A DNA stretch of 64,000 nucleotides from Bdellovibrionales bacterium (GCA_018266355.1 JAFEAP010000014.1:1-64000), one strand, 5' to 3'. Positions 28,953-39,846 are shown, numbered from the stretch's first letter. Made by a program: numbers and translations. Notes: a model not told the origin generated them from the sequence alone.

Positions 28953-30761
28953 CTAACCCCGCGGATCCCGGCCGAGGTACGTCGCCCAGTCGGGGCTAAC
29001 CGCGAACGCGGCGTTGATCAGTCCGACGTGCGAGTATGCCTGCGGGAAGTTCCCGAGCTGCGTCTTCGTCGCCGGATCGAAGTGCTCCGCGAAGAGCCTC
29101 AGGTGGTTCGCCGAAGTCATCACGTTTTCCATCAACCCGAGCGCGCGTTCCCGGTCGCCGATCGACGCGAGCGCCTCGATCAACCAGAACGAACAGATCA
29201 TGAACGCCGAACTCGGCGACCCGAAATCGTCGGGACGCCGATAACGGTAGAGGAATCCCGGTGCGAGCGAGAGCTCGCGTTCGATGCGCTCGACGGTCGC
29301 GCGCACCGCCTTTTCGTCCGAAAACGCGAAGTGAGCCATCTGGAGGAGCGAGGAGTCGAGCGTCGCGTCCCGAGGCCCGTTTTGGATCACCCCGTCCGGC
29401 CCGATCGCCGCCCGCACGGCGGCTTCGGCGCGTTCGGCGGCCTTCTTCCATTCCTTTTCCTTCACGCCTTCGAGAAGCCCCTGGGCGCGAAGGCGTTCGA
29501 GCGATCGAAGCGCGGTCAAGCAGACGAGGTTCGTGAACGAGTGGACTTGATTATCGCCGCGGATCTCCCAGAGTCCCGCGTCCGGCTGGTCGACGCTCCG
29601 GTCGCAGAGCTTCCCGAGGTATTCGACGATGCGGTCGAGGTCCGGCGTGCGCATGTCGGAAAAGCGTTCGTCTAGGTAAAGCGGCAGGATCGCGAGGATC
29701 ATCTCGCCGTAGACGTCGTTTTGGACGTGCTCGGCGGCCTGGTTTCCGCTCCGCACGGGACGCGCGTCGTGCCTTCCTCGCCAGGCGCCGTGTTCGAGTT
29801 CCGGGAGCGGCAGCGCGCGGGAGAGCGAGTAAACCGGGGCGAGGCGCTTCAAATCCGCCTCGTTCTCCTTCACGAGCGCGAGCAGGTACTGCAGGAACCC
29901 CTCGACCTCCTCGAAATGCCCGAGATTCCGGAACGCCGAGAGCGTGTAAAACGCGTCCCGGAGCCAGCAGAAGCGGTAATCCCAGTTCCGCACTTCGCCC
30001 GGCGCTTCGGGCAGACTCGTCGTGAGCGCGGCGAGAATCGCTCCCGTCTCTTCGTAGACGTGAAGTTTCAGCGCGAGCGCCGACCGGATCGTCTCTTTCT
30101 GGAAGTAAGTGGGAATCGAACAATGGCGAACCCAAGTACGCCAATAGCGAAGCGTCCGCTCGAGAAACCCTTCATAAACGGTGACGAGATCGTCCTCGAG
30201 ACTCACGCCCCAAGTGAGCGCGAAATACGCGCCTTTCGCGTTCACGATCTGACCGCGCCCCTCTTCGAGCTCGACGAGCGAAACGTTCGTGAGGAGCCGG
30301 AGCTCGCCGTCTTCGAGATCGTAACGAAAATGGGAATTCCCCCGCTCGGCCTTCGCCGGGACCTTCGACCATCCTCGGACCGGATTCACGCGGAAGCGCA
30401 CGAGCGGGCTGCCTTCGATCGCGCGCACCCGCCGAAACAGGGAGAGCGGCCGGTACATCCGTCCGAACTGCTCGAACCGCGGAAAAAAATCGACGATCTC
30501 GATCGATTCGCGCGCGCCGCTCGGGAGTTTCCAAGCGAGGACGGTTCGAAGCACGTTCGTATTCTCTAAATATTCCTGATGCTGCTCGATATTCGCGGCG
30601 TTTTCCGGGGGCGAAATCGAAAATGCCCCACCTTCGGGGTCGAGTAATGCGCCGAAAATCGGCGACGAATCCGGCCGTGGCAGACAAAGCCACTCGATTG
30701 CCCCGTTTTTCCCCACTAATGCCGAAGCATTGCAATTTCCAATTAATCCGTATGCGTACAT
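28953..30761 (-). CDS. GH15-family glucoamylase/trehalase-like hydrolase
   Basis: 602 residues, the usual size for bacterial GH15 proteins. YGLIGNCNASALVGKNGAIEWLCLPRPDS at the start, RNWDYRFCWLRDAFYTLSA in the middle, GLWEIRGDNQVHSFTNLVC and LGNFPQAYSHVGLINAA at the end are typical blocks with the Trp/Arg/Asp/Glu active-site residues. It hydrolyses terminal alpha-glucosides or trehalose. It is divergent from the trehalose-phosphate synthase gene, 44 bp between starts, which favours a trehalose role. Confidence 0.88.
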   Translation of the reverse strand: MYAYGLIGNCNASALVGKNGAIEWLCLPRPDSSPIFGALLDPEGGAFSISPPENAANIEQHQEYLENTNVLRTVLAWKLPSGARESIEIVDFFPRFEQFGRMYRPLSLFRRVRAIEGSPLVRFRVNPVRGWSKVPAKAERGNSHFRYDLEDGELRLLTNVSLVELEEGRGQIVNAKGAYFALTWGVSLEDDLVTVYEGFLERTLRYWRTWVRHCSIPTYFQKETIRSALALKLHVYEETGAILAALTTSLPEAPGEVRNWDYRFCWLRDAFYTLSAFRNLGHFEEVEGFLQYLLALVKENEADLKRLAPVYSLSRALPLPELEHGAWRGRHDARPVRSGNQAAEHVQNDVYGEMILAILPLYLDERFSDMRTPDLDRIVEYLGKLCDRSVDQPDAGLWEIRGDNQVHSFTNLVCLTALRSLERLRAQGLLEGVKEKEWKKAAERAEAAVRAAIGPDGVIQNGPRDATLDSSLLQMAHFAFSDEKAVRATVERIERELSLAPGFLYRYRRPDDFGSPSSAFMICSFWLIEALASIGDRERALGLMENVMTSANHLRLFAEHFDPATKTQLGNFPQAYSHVGLINAAFAVSPDWATYLGRDPRG

Positions 30762-30805
30762 CGAAACGATTTTATTTTACGACGCCGACGAAGTAAACTC
30801 ATCCG

Positions 30806-33076
30806 ATGCGATTCTCGATACGTCTCGCGCTACCTCTAGCGCTCGTGATCGCCGCCGTCGCTTTCGTCGTCACTCCGCTGATCGATCGCTACACCCAGAA
30901 ATGGTTCGTGCGGGATTTGGATATTCGTTCACGCCTCGTTTCGGAGGTGTTGCGGGACGAGCTCGCGACTTTCGACGCGAAAGAGATCGCGACCGCGAGC
31001 TCCCGCGCCCGCGTGCAGCGCACCCTCGACCGGCTCGTTCGCGACGAGCGGATCTACGCCCTCGCCATTTGCGATGCGAACCGGCAAAAAATCGCGGCCA
31101 CCGACACCTTCGCGGCCGCGCTCACCTGCAACGAAGCGACTTCGAATCCCGCCGACCGCGGCGAGGTCGTCCAGGCGAAAAACGGACCGCTTCACCTCTT
31201 CATCGCCGATCTCTCGCTGAGCGACGGAACCGTGGTTCACTCCGTCGTCGCCCACGACGTGAGCTTCATGACGAAACGTTCCCAGGAGACCCGCCGGGCC
31301 TTCTTCGGCCTTTTCCTCTTTCTCCTCGTCCTCGTCGCCTCGCTCTCCGTCCTCGTGGCCCACCTTACCTGGAAGGGGTGGCTCCGAGGGGTGCGTGAAC
31401 TCCTCGACCTCGCGAAGTCGACCCCGAAAATCAGCCGAAAACTGCTCGCGCGCGCGGTTCCCGAGCTCCGTCCGATCGCGCGCGACCTTCGCGACTGGGC
31501 CCATGAGGCCGCTCGCGCCAGCGGGCAGCGCGATCCGAGTCAGATCACCTGGTCCCCCGAAGCGCTCCGATCGATCCTCCAAAAGGAACTCTCCGGAGAG
31601 GAAATCCTCATCGTTTCGAATCGAGAACCCTACATCCACACTCGCGTCGGCGACACGATCCAAGTCCAAGTCCCCGCGAGCGGCCTCGTCACGGCGCTCG
31701 AGCCGGTCATGCGCGCATGCTCGGGAACGTGGATCGCGCACGGCTCCGGAAGCGCCGACCGCGAGACGGTCGACCGTGGCGATCACGTGCGGGTCCCCCC
31801 GAAGAAACCCGCCTACCAAATCCGGCGCGTTTGGCTCACGCCCGAGGAAGAGAAGGGCTACTACTACGGTTTCGCGAACGAGGGACTTTGGCCCCTCTGC
31901 CATATCGCCCATACGCGCCCGACTTTCCGTTCCGAGGATTTCGAGCAGTACCGGAAGGTGAACGCGCTCTTCGCGAAGGCCGTCCTCGAAGAAGCGAAGA
32001 CCCAAAACCCCGTTATTCTCGTGCAGGATTATCACCTCGCCCTGCTTCCGCGGCTCATCCGCGAAAAGCTCCCCGAAGCGACGATCATCACGTTTTGGCA
32101 CATCCCTTGGCCGAATTCCGAAGCGTTCGGGATCTGCCCGTGGCGCGAGGAAATCCTCGCCGGCTTGCTCGGATCGAGCATCCTCGGCTTCCACACCCGC
32201 TTCCACTGCCATAACTTCCTCGACTCCGTCGATCGCTACCTCGAAGCCCGCATCGAGCGCGAGACGATGACGATTTCCTACGGCAGCGAGCTCACGAAGT
32301 TGAACGCCTACCCGATCTCGATCGACTGGCCGCCGCGCCGGCTCGAGGAGGTCGCGACGACCGAGGAATGCCGGAGGCGGGTGCGCGAACGTCATCACCT
32401 CTCCGCGGGAACGCTGCTCGCCATCGGCGTCGATCGGCTCGATTATACGAAGGGCATCCTCGAGCGTTTCAACGGCGTCGAACGCTTCCTCGACTTGAAT
32501 CCCTCCTTCCGGGGACGGTTCTCCCTCGTGCAGATCGGCGCGCCGACTCGGTCGAATATCTTCCAATACCGACAGTTCGTCGAACAAGTCCGGGCCGAGG
32601 CCGAACGAATCAACACGAAATTCGCCGCGGACGGTTCGCCGACGATCCTGCTGCTCGAGCGTCACCACGAGCCCGAGGAGATCTTCGAGTATTTCCGCGC
32701 GGCCGAGATGTGCCTTGTGACGAGCCTGCACGACGGAATGAACCTCGTGGCGAAAGAATTCATCGGCGCCCGCGACGACGAGGACGGGGTCTTGATCCTG
32801 AGCCAGTTCGCCGGGGCCGCGCGGGAACTCCCGGAGGCGATCGTCGTGAATCCTTACGACGTCGACCAGTGCGCGGACGCGATCCGCCTCGCCCTCGCGC
32901 TTCCGATCGAAGAACGCCGAATGCGCATGAAGTCGATGCGCGCTTACGTCCAGGAGTTCAACGTCTACCGGTGGGCCGGCCGAATGCTGATCGACGCCGC
33001 CCGCCTCCGCCGCCTCGCGGGATTGAAACGCAGCCGTACCGAAGGGCTCGAGGCGTCCTTTTCGGATTTCCGATGA
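30806..33076 (+). CDS. otsA: Trehalose-6-phosphate synthase (GT20) fused to a membrane sensor-like N-terminus
   Basis: 756 residues against about 470 for soluble OtsA. Residues 1-260 form a receptor-like module: membrane helix (about 7-25), periplasmic domain (about 26-162), second helix (about 165-187) and a HAMP-like amphipathic linker. From about 265 a GT20 domain follows: [60 protein letters not shown]. It makes trehalose-6-P from UDP-glucose and glucose-6-P. TAAACT 6 nt before the ATG suggests a leaderless mRNA. Overlaps otsB by ATGA. A related product such as glucosylglycerol-P cannot be excluded. Confidence 0.9.
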   Translation: MRFSIRLALPLALVIAAVAFVVTPLIDRYTQKWFVRDLDIRSRLVSEVLRDELATFDAKEIATASSRARVQRTLDRLVRDERIYALAICDANRQKIAATDTFAAALTCNEATSNPADRGEVVQAKNGPLHLFIADLSLSDGTVVHSVVAHDVSFMTKRSQETRRAFFGLFLFLLVLVASLSVLVAHLTWKGWLRGVRELLDLAKSTPKISRKLLARAVPELRPIARDLRDWAHEAARASGQRDPSQITWSPEALRSILQKELSGEEILIVSNREPYIHTRVGDTIQVQVPASGLVTALEPVMRACSGTWIAHGSGSADRETVDRGDHVRVPPKKPAYQIRRVWLTPEEEKGYYYGFANEGLWPLCHIAHTRPTFRSEDFEQYRKVNALFAKAVLEEAKTQNPVILVQDYHLALLPRLIREKLPEATIITFWHIPWPNSEAFGICPWREEILAGLLGSSILGFHTRFHCHNFLDSVDRYLEARIERETMTISYGSELTKLNAYPISIDWPPRRLEEVATTEECRRRVRERHHLSAGTLLAIGVDRLDYTKGILERFNGVERFLDLNPSFRGRFSLVQIGAPTRSNIFQYRQFVEQVRAEAERINTKFAADGSPTILLLERHHEPEEIFEYFRAAEMCLVTSLHDGMNLVAKEFIGARDDEDGVLILSQFAGAARELPEAIVVNPYDVDQCADAIRLALALPIEERRMRMKSMRAYVQEFNVYRWAGRMLIDAARLRRLAGLKRSRTEGLEASFSDFR

Positions 33077-33846
33077 AAACGAGCGCCGATGTCCGACTCC
33101 GGAAGATCCTCCGCGTTCTTCTCGCGAAGCCGGGGCCGCGCCTGCTCGCTTTCGACTTCGACGGCACGCTCGTCGGATTCCGCGACGATCCGAGGGCGGT
33201 CGAACTCTCGCGCACCCAAGCCGAACTCCTGCGCAAGCTCGCCTCGCGTTTCCCGGTCGCGATCCTTTCCGGCCGATCGCGCGCGGACCTGCGCAAGAAA
33301 TTCAGCGGCATTCCCGTCCGCTACCTCGTCGGGAATCACGGCCTCGAAAACGGCGGGGCGGTCGGAGAGAAATGGAAGCGCGACGCACGGACTTGGGCGC
33401 GCGCCTTTCGGAAGGAACTCGCGAGGCGCCCCGAATGGCGGGGGGTTTACCTCGAGGACAAACGACATTCCGTCAGCCTCCACTTCCGAAAAGTTCGGGA
33501 CTCCCGTCGGGTCGAGGCCGAACTGCGGAAATGGGCGAAAAGCCTTCGCCCCGCGCCCCGCGTCGTGCCGGGATTCAACGTCCTGAACGTCGTTCCCGCC
33601 CGGGGAGACGACAAGGGCCGGGCCTTGCGCCGACTCCTGAAGGAACAGGGCTATCGTTCGGCATTTTTCGCCGGCGACGACGTCACCGACGAGGACGTAT
33701 TTCGGCTGCGGAATCCGCGGATTCTCACCGTCCGGATCGGAAGACCCTCCGTTCCGACGGCAGCCCGCTACCGGCTCGGACGCCGAGGGGAACTGACCCG
33801 TTTCCTCCGCCTATTGCTCCGCGAATCGACTCTCGATCCGCCTTGA
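33073..33846 (+). CDS. otsB: Trehalose-6-phosphate phosphatase
   Basis: 257 residues. HAD-superfamily motifs: LLAFDFDGTLVGF (Asp28, Asp30), ILSGRSRADL, the OtsB block GNHGLENGG, and KGRALRRLL with AFFAGDDVTDEDVF. It removes phosphate from trehalose-6-P made by the preceding enzyme. The ATG at 33073 overlaps the synthase stop; longer in-frame extensions upstream are inside the synthase gene. Confidence 0.93.
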   Translation: MKTSADVRLRKILRVLLAKPGPRLLAFDFDGTLVGFRDDPRAVELSRTQAELLRKLASRFPVAILSGRSRADLRKKFSGIPVRYLVGNHGLENGGAVGEKWKRDARTWARAFRKELARRPEWRGVYLEDKRHSVSLHFRKVRDSRRVEAELRKWAKSLRPAPRVVPGFNVLNVVPARGDDKGRALRRLLKEQGYRSAFFAGDDVTDEDVFRLRNPRILTVRIGRPSVPTAARYRLGRRGELTRFLRLLLRESTLDPP

Positions 33847-33889
33847 AAGCCGCAGGGCCCCGGCGCACAATAAAAGACGGAGGCACCGC

Positions 33890-35128
33890 GTGACGGACGA
33901 TCCGAACGAGAAGAAGACGGGCGACCTGACCGCGCTGAGCGACTTACCGCTCGGCGAGGAAGTACCTGGATCCGCGCCGACGATGGACCTCCCCGCGCCG
34001 CCGGCGCTCGAAGGTCTCGACGACCTCCTAAGCCCGATGAGTCCGACGTCGACGGGACTCGGCGCGGGTGAACCGAACTCCTCGTCGTTCACCTTTTCCC
34101 CGGATCCGAACGCTCCGCCCCCCGAGATGCTCACCGGTCTCGGCGACGATGCGTTCAACGACCCGCTTAAGGACCCGATCGCGAACTTGCCCCCGGTCGA
34201 CGCCGACACCCTCGCCGCGGCCTCGGGTACCGACGAACTCCCGAGCCTTTCCCCGGAAGGGTTCGAGGCGCCTGCGGACTTCTCGGCCGACGCTCCGATG
34301 CAGCCATCCTCCGCCGCGATTCTCGACGATCCGTCGATCGAAAGCGCGAGCACCCCGTCCCGCGTCGAAGGCACCGCCGTCGGCCAGGCGATCGCGGGCG
34401 CCCTTTCGGCGATTTCCGCGACCGCGACGACGAACGCGCCGACCACGATGGAATCCGTGCGCGCTTATTCCGATCACGTCGCGCCTTCCGCCACGCCGTC
34501 CGTCGCCGAGACGCCTTACTCGCTCGCGATCGAGGGCGCGATCCGCCAGCACGAACGCGAAGCGCTCGTGAACATCCTCACCCGCGAAAACCTCGGGATT
34601 CGCGAAGTCGAGCTCGAACCCCAGTTCGCCGCCGGCCACATCCTCATTCCCCGCATCAGCGAGTACGCGGGAGTGATGATCGTCCAGGCTCTCCGGAACA
34701 CGACGGCGAAGATCCGCCTCGGTCCTTCCGAGCGCATCTTCGTCTCTCGGGAAGCCGCGGACTCGAACGACACGCTCGTCATGCCGCCGTCTCCGGAGTC
34801 CGAAGTCTTCATCACCGAAGAATCCGAGGAGACCGCGGACGACACGATCGTGCTCACTTCCGCCGATTCGATCCCCGGCCGGAAACTCCTCGCCGCGATC
34901 GATACGCTCCATAACTCGATGAACCTGAAGGCCTTCAGCCTTTCGCAGCCCCAGTCGCCGATCTTCCAGGACGCGATCGAACGGCTGAAGAAGCAGCTGA
35001 AGTACCAAGCCCACCACCGCGGCGCGAACGCGCTCGTCGGCTTCAAGTACACCCTCCATCCGCTCGAGGGCCAAACGATGTACAAACTCGTCGTCGAGGC
35101 CCGCGCGGTAAAAGTCGGCCAGGCGTGA
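33890..35128 (+). CDS. Protein with disordered acidic N-terminus and YbjQ-like C-terminal domain
   Basis: 412 residues. The first 200 are rich in Pro, Ser, Asp and Ala and predicted disordered by composition. From about 205 the chain becomes ordered, and the end ([25 protein letters not shown]...VVEARAVKV) resembles the YbjQ/UPF0145 family (GANAVIGVRF...GTAV). Function unknown. GTG start with GGAGG six nt upstream. Its stop overlaps the speD-speE start by GTGA. Confidence 0.6.
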   Translation: MTDDPNEKKTGDLTALSDLPLGEEVPGSAPTMDLPAPPALEGLDDLLSPMSPTSTGLGAGEPNSSSFTFSPDPNAPPPEMLTGLGDDAFNDPLKDPIANLPPVDADTLAAASGTDELPSLSPEGFEAPADFSADAPMQPSSAAILDDPSIESASTPSRVEGTAVGQAIAGALSAISATATTNAPTTMESVRAYSDHVAPSATPSVAETPYSLAIEGAIRQHEREALVNILTRENLGIREVELEPQFAAGHILIPRISEYAGVMIVQALRNTTAKIRLGPSERIFVSREAADSNDTLVMPPSPESEVFITEESEETADDTIVLTSADSIPGRKLLAAIDTLHNSMNLKAFSLSQPQSPIFQDAIERLKKQLKYQAHHRGANALVGFKYTLHPLEGQTMYKLVVEARAVKVGQA

Positions 35129-36423
35129 GCGAGAATTCCGCGCTTGGACGGCACCTCCTCGTCGAAATGAACGGATGCGATCCGGCGACGCTCGACGATC
35201 CGACGGCGATCGAGCGCGCGATGGTCGAGGCGGCCGAACTCGCGGGAGCGACCCTCGTCAGCTCGAGCTTCCACCATTTCTCGCCTTACGGCGTTTCGGG
35301 CGTCGTCGTGATCCAGGAAAGCCACCTCGCGATCCACACCTGGCCCGAGTACGGACACGCGGCGATCGACCTTTTCACCTGCGGCGACACGATCGACTCC
35401 GAACGCGCGTTCACGCACCTCGAACGCCGGCTTCGGGCCGGGAGTCATTCGAGACTCGATCTCCCGCGCGGCTCCCTCGCGTCCCTCACGCGGAACGATT
35501 TCCGCCCCGCGCTTCTTCGGAAGAAGGAACGCCCGGTCCCGCGCTTCGACCGCAGCCACTGGTTCACCGATCGCGACGCGAACCAGGCGCTCTCGCTGCG
35601 GACGACCGGCGCTCCGCTCTTCGCGGAAAAATCCCCGCACCAATTCGTGCGCGTCTTCCAAAGTCCGGCCTACGGGAAATTCCTCGCGCTCGACGGCGCG
35701 ATCATGGTCGCCGAACGCGACGAAGCCCATTACCACGAGATGCTCGTGCATCCCCTCGCTGCGGTCGCCCTCGCGCGCGCTTCGAAGCCGCTCGACGTGC
35801 TCGTCATCGGCGGCGGCGACGGCGGCGCGCTCCGCGAAGTGCTTCGCTATCCGGAAGTCCGGCGCGTCGTCGCGGTCGAACTCGACGAGACGGTGGTCCG
35901 CGCGGTGAAAGCCCACTTTCCCCGGCAGTCGGCGGCCTTCGCCGACCCGCGAGTCGAGCTCCGCATCGCGGACGGCACGCGCTACGTGGCCGAAGCGCCG
36001 GGAGCGAGTTTCGATTGGATCTTGATCGACAGCGCCGATCCGCAGGGTCCCGCGGAAGGTCTCTTCGGGCCGGAGTTCTTTCGGGAATGCCGCAGACTTT
36101 TACGCGACGACGGGTGGATCGCGGCCCAGGGCGAGTCCCCGATCTCGCATGAAGCCGCGTTCGTCGGCCTTCACCGCTGCCTTCGGGACCTCTTCGGGGA
36201 GGGCGCCGCCCACGTCGGCCTTTTCCACGCGACGACCTATCCCTCGGGGATGTGGAGCGTCCATCTCGCCGGAAAGACGCCGTTTTCGCCGACCGAAGCC
36301 TTCGACCCGGTCCGGACCGCCCGTTTCGCCCGGGATCAGGAACTCCACTATTATAATGAGGCGATTCACCGGGGAACCTTCGCTTTACCGAACTTCGTCT
36401 CTCGGTTACTGTCCCGGCCATGA
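35125..36423 (+). CDS. speDE: S-adenosylmethionine decarboxylase-spermidine synthase fusion (SpeD-SpeE)
   Basis: 432 residues. Residues 1-120 are bacterial Spe[24 protein letters not shown] holds the Ser that self-cleaves to pyruvoyl, with His and Cys that act in processing and catalysis. Residues 140-432 are spermidine synthase: [14 protein letters not shown] (SAM-type binding), [19 protein letters not shown] and [16 protein letters not shown]. The fused protein could make decarboxylated SAM and transfer its aminopropyl group to putrescine. GTG start. Overlaps the agmatinase gene, which would supply putrescine. Confidence 0.92.
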   Translation: MSENSALGRHLLVEMNGCDPATLDDPTAIERAMVEAAELAGATLVSSSFHHFSPYGVSGVVVIQESHLAIHTWPEYGHAAIDLFTCGDTIDSERAFTHLERRLRAGSHSRLDLPRGSLASLTRNDFRPALLRKKERPVPRFDRSHWFTDRDANQALSLRTTGAPLFAEKSPHQFVRVFQSPAYGKFLALDGAIMVAERDEAHYHEMLVHPLAAVALARASKPLDVLVIGGGDGGALREVLRYPEVRRVVAVELDETVVRAVKAHFPRQSAAFADPRVELRIADGTRYVAEAPGASFDWILIDSADPQGPAEGLFGPEFFRECRRLLRDDGWIAAQGESPISHEAAFVGLHRCLRDLFGEGAAHVGLFHATTYPSGMWSVHLAGKTPFSPTEAFDPVRTARFARDQELHYYNEAIHRGTFALPNFVSRLLSRP

Positions 36424-37466
36424 GCGAAATCGATCCGAACGGCGTAGCCATCAAGAACGACGCGTTTTTCAGCCTCGACGGCGACCCCGCGGAATCCGAC
36501 ATCCTTTTCCTTTCGATTCCGTGGGACGTGACGACCTCCTATCGTCCGGGCACGCGCAGCGGGCCGAAAGAAATCCTGGTCGCCTCGCGCCAGCTCGACC
36601 TCTTTTCGCCGTTTCTCGACCGGGCGTGGGAGATGAAGCTCTCGACGCTGCCCTATCCGACGGAATGGGACGCGAAGAGCGAAGCGCTCCGGAAGAAGAC
36701 GTCGCGCTATATCGGCTTCCTCGAAGACGGCGGTGCCGCGGAGGACGACAAGGAAATGAGCGCGATCCTCGCCGAAGCGAATCGCGAAGCCGACGCGCTT
36801 TATCGCTGGTCGTACGCGGAGACGAAGAACTGGCTCGCGAAAGGAAAACGCGTCCTCACCGTCGGCGGCGACCACGCGACTTCACGCGGCCCGATCGCGG
36901 CCCACGCCGAGAAATATCCCGGGCTTTCGGTCCTTCATTTCGACGCTCACGCCGACCTGCGGGTCGCTTACGAGGGCTTCCCGAACTCGCACGCTTCGAT
37001 TATGGACCACGTCGTCCAGATGCCGGGCGTATCGAAGCTGGTCCAAGTCGGGATCCGCGACGTTTCGCCGGGCGAGGTCGAACGCATCCGCGCGAGCGAG
37101 AAGTCGGACAAGAAAATCTCGACCTATTTCGATTGGGACCTCCAATCCCGCAAGCTGCGCGGCGAATCGTGGGACGCGATCTGCACGGACATCGTGGCGA
37201 AGCTCGGCGAGACGGTCTACGTCTCGTTCGACATCGACGGCCTCGACCCGAAACTCTGCCCCTCGACCGGGACGCCGGTGCCGGGCGGTCTCGAGTTCAT
37301 GGAAGCGGTTTACCTCGTCCAAAAAGTCGTCGCCTCCGGCAAACGCGTCGTCGGCGCCGATCTCGTCGAGGTCGCGCCGAATCCCTCCGGCGATCCGTGG
37401 GACGGAAACGTCGGCGCGCGAATGCTCTATCAGCTCACGCTCGCGGTGGCGAAGTCGCTGCGATAA
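36420..37466 (+). CDS. speB: Ureohydrolase, probable agmatinase
   Basis: 348 residues. Mn2+ ligand motifs are intact: [30 protein letters not shown] and [22 protein letters not shown]. Context with speD-speE makes agmatine-to-putrescine the likely reaction; arginase or guanidinobutyrase cannot be excluded. A stretch of about 30-40 residues before GGDH ([18 protein letters not shown]) is longer than usual. ATGA overlap with the fusion gene. No arginine decarboxylase gene is in the window. Confidence 0.88.
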   Translation: MSEIDPNGVAIKNDAFFSLDGDPAESDILFLSIPWDVTTSYRPGTRSGPKEILVASRQLDLFSPFLDRAWEMKLSTLPYPTEWDAKSEALRKKTSRYIGFLEDGGAAEDDKEMSAILAEANREADALYRWSYAETKNWLAKGKRVLTVGGDHATSRGPIAAHAEKYPGLSVLHFDAHADLRVAYEGFPNSHASIMDHVVQMPGVSKLVQVGIRDVSPGEVERIRASEKSDKKISTYFDWDLQSRKLRGESWDAICTDIVAKLGETVYVSFDIDGLDPKLCPSTGTPVPGGLEFMEAVYLVQKVVASGKRVVGADLVEVAPNPSGDPWDGNVGARMLYQLTLAVAKSLR

Positions 37467-37476
37467 GGCGGCCGAG

Positions 37477-38091
37477 ATGCGCAAACGCCGGAAGAACATC
37501 GCGAGATCCCACGAAATCGGGTTGATCTGGAGCAAGCGGGCGCCGCTCGGACCCTACCCGCTCATCCTCGTGCTCGACGGGCTCAAGGCGTCGTTCAACG
37601 TCGGAAAGATCGTGCGCACGGCGAACGCCCTCGGCGTGCGCGAGGTTTTCCTCGTCGGCATCCCGCCGTGGGATCCGGTGCTCGCGCGGGGAGCGCTGAA
37701 GGCGACTCGCACGCGGACGTTCGCGGAAATGAAGGACGCGATCGCGGCGCTCCGGGAGGAAGGCTACGCGCTCTATGCCCTCCACCCGAGGGGAGAAGCC
37801 GCGTTCGGTAGCGTTTCTTTCCCGGAGAAGACGGCGTTCCTCGTCGGCCACGAGGAATTCGGACTCAGCGTCGACGTCGCCGACTACCCCGAGATCACCC
37901 TCATCCAGGTCCCTCAGGTCGGCATCGTCGAATCGCTGAACGTCTCGGTCGCCGCTTCGATCGCGGCCTACGACTACCTCCGCGACCGGAAGCTCCTCGG
38001 CACCGCGAAGCCCCTCGTCCCCGCGGAAAAAGCGCCGTCGCCGCGCGCGCCCCGCGTGCGTCCGCTCCCGGTCGCGCCGAACCTGCCTTAG
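37477..38091 (+). CDS. SpoU/TrmH-family RNA 2'-O-methyltransferase
   Basis: 204 residues. Three SPOUT knot motifs are visible: NVGKIVRTANALGV, TAFLVGHEEFGLS and PQVGIVESLNVSVAASIAAYDYLR. It methylates ribose in tRNA or rRNA; target unknown. The C-terminal tail is Pro/Arg-rich and basic. Ten bp after the agmatinase gene. Confidence 0.88.
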   Translation: MRKRRKNIARSHEIGLIWSKRAPLGPYPLILVLDGLKASFNVGKIVRTANALGVREVFLVGIPPWDPVLARGALKATRTRTFAEMKDAIAALREEGYALYALHPRGEAAFGSVSFPEKTAFLVGHEEFGLSVDVADYPEITLIQVPQVGIVESLNVSVAASIAAYDYLRDRKLLGTAKPLVPAEKAPSPRAPRVRPLPVAPNLP

Positions 38092-38102
38092 GACCGAAGA
38101 CG

Positions 38103-39089
38103 ATGATCCGCCGGACGCTTTACGTCGTTCCCGAAACGCCGAAGGAAGTCCGAGAGGAATTCCGTCGCGAAGCCGCCCGCCGGGGCGTGCGGTTCCTTTT
38201 CGAATCGGGCGAATATTTCCTCGCCGAGGAAAACGCGCCCGATCTCGCTTGGGCGACGGACATCGCGTGGGAAGCGTACGAAGTCGACGCGGCCTCGATC
38301 ACCGCGGCGGCGAAGAATCTGAAACAAACCGCGCACGACCTCGGGAAAAAAAGCACGCGCTGGCTCCGGCTCGAAGGGCTCCATCATCGCCGGGCGGCGC
38401 TCGTCGCCGAAAACCTCGCGACCGGCGAAGCGCCGTCTCTCTCGTATCGGCGGGGCGCGAATCGCCCCGACTCGCTCCGTCCGTCCGAGGGCAAGCCGGC
38501 CCTCGCCGGTTTTTTCCTGCTCTCCCCGGAGCGGGCACTGGCCGTTTTCGATTCGCTCACGCCGTACCCGGGCGGAAGCGCGCCGTTCGCGGAGGAAAAG
38601 CACGGCCCGCCGAGCCGGGCCTACCTGAAACTCTGGGAGATCTGCGCCCGCCTCGAGCGCGCCGGTCTCGGGATTCCGAAGCCCGGCGAGACCGCGCTCG
38701 ACCTCGGCAGCTGCCCGGGCGGGTGGACGTGGGCGCTCGCGGAGCTCGGAGCGCGCGTCGCGAGTTTCGACGGCGCGCCGCTCGACCCCGCGGTCGCGAA
38801 GCGGCCCGAAGTCGCCTACGAAAAGGCCGACGCCTTCCGCCTCGTCCCGCGCGCGGCCGATTGGTTCTTTTCCGACATGATCTGCGAGCCGAAGCGCCTG
38901 CCCGAACTCCTCGCGCGGTGGCGGGACGCGGGCTGCGCGCGTTTCGCGGTCTCCGTGAAGTTCAAGGGCGAGGCCGACGAAGCGGCCCTCGCGCGGCTGC
39001 GCGAGATCCCGGGCGCGAGGCTTCGTCACCTCCGCCAGAACAAACACGAACTCACGTGGTTCCTCGCGCCCGATTTGAAACGGATTTAA
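38103..39089 (+). CDS. RlmM-like FtsJ-fold 23S rRNA 2'-O-methyltransferase
   Basis: 328 residues. TALDLGSCPGGWTWALAELGARV is the SAM site and is very close to RlmM. The presumed catalytic tetrad residues are visible in FSDMIC (Asp), VKFKG (Lys) and KHELTWF (Glu). The N-terminal half (about 1-150) is a likely RNA-binding THUMP-like region. By homology it methylates C2498 of 23S rRNA; that target is inference. Confidence 0.8.
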   Translation: MIRRTLYVVPETPKEVREEFRREAARRGVRFLFESGEYFLAEENAPDLAWATDIAWEAYEVDAASITAAAKNLKQTAHDLGKKSTRWLRLEGLHHRRAALVAENLATGEAPSLSYRRGANRPDSLRPSEGKPALAGFFLLSPERALAVFDSLTPYPGGSAPFAEEKHGPPSRAYLKLWEICARLERAGLGIPKPGETALDLGSCPGGWTWALAELGARVASFDGAPLDPAVAKRPEVAYEKADAFRLVPRAADWFFSDMICEPKRLPELLARWRDAGCARFAVSVKFKGEADEAALARLREIPGARLRHLRQNKHELTWFLAPDLKRI

Positions 39090-39103
39090 GCGCCGAGAAA
39101 AAG

Positions 39104-39136
39104 AAAAAGGCCGCTCCCTCGCGAGAGCGGCCTTTC
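39104..39136. terminator. Bidirectional terminator between convergent genes
   Basis: AAGGCCGCTC (39107-39116) pairs with GAGCGGCCTT (39125-39134). The minus-strand side runs into TTTTTCTTTTT, so it best serves the gene at 39158-39682. Confidence 0.8.
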
Positions 39137-39157
39137 AGATTCGTCGGAAGCGCGATC

Positions 39158-39682
39158 TTAGTGAACGTCGCTCGAGCTCTCGAGGTCGAGGTCGGTCTTC
39201 GTCACTTCGCCGCAGCCGCGGGCGTAAGTGCCGTTGCCGAGGTAGTTCGAGGTGATCTTCGCGCGGTAAGCCGTCTTGACCGGCTTTTGGATCACGCCGC
39301 CGAAGGAGCTCGTGGAGATTTCGACCACGTGGTAGGTCGAGGACATCACGCCCTTGTCGTCTTTTTCTTGGTCTTCAAGCTTGATGTCGGCTTGGAAGGT
39401 CATGTCGACCGAACGCGGAGCCGAGTTCAGGATGAGGTGATCGCCGGCTTCGAGCTGAAGGTGATCGCGGACGACCGGGACGTACTTCACTTGGGTCGGC
39501 TGGCCGTCGACGCCCGGGACGCTCTTCTTCACGTAGACGCTGCGAGTGATGATGCCGTCGGCGTTCAGGCTGAGGAGTTTGATGTTCAGGGTCTGGCCCG
39601 CGCAAGCGTGGGCGGCGGCGGTCATGCCGAGAGCGGCGACGGCCGAGAAAGCGATCATCGAGAGTTGGCGGATCATGGACAT
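39158..39682 (-). CDS. Secreted protein, paralog of the next gene upstream
   Basis: 174 residues with a signal peptide ending near AAAHAC. Of unknown family. It shares a clear plan with the protein at 39890-40411: Cys soon after the signal, D-G-x-x-TRS, LEAGDHLILNSAPRSVD, DQEKDDKGVMSSTYHVVEI and SNYLGNGTYARGCGEV. Two conserved Cys may form a disulfide. Own ATG with a strong ribosome-binding site (AGGAGA) and own terminator. Confidence 0.8.
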   Translation of the reverse strand: MSMIRQLSMIAFSAVAALGMTAAAHACAGQTLNIKLLSLNADGIITRSVYVKKSVPGVDGQPTQVKYVPVVRDHLQLEAGDHLILNSAPRSVDMTFQADIKLEDQEKDDKGVMSSTYHVVEISTSSFGGVIQKPVKTAYRAKITSNYLGNGTYARGCGEVTKTDLDLESSSDVH

Positions 39683-39797
39683 TTCTCCTGTTGAGAGGTG
39701 GGACGACGTAAAGCGAATAAGTCGTCCCGAGTGTTGCCAAAGTTCGGGGGACTTCGCAACCCGCCGGCCGCGCTTTAGGGAATCCTGACAAAACGCA

Positions 39798-39846
39798 GAA
39801 GACCCGCTCTTTCGTCCTCGCCTAGCGGCCAGGAGAGCGGGTCTTC
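39798..39846 (-). terminator. Long hairpin after the second secreted paralog
   Basis: GAAGACCCGCTCT (39798-39810) pairs perfectly with AGAGCGGGTCTTC (39834-39846). The 23-nt loop is itself partly self-complementary. Confidence 0.7.
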
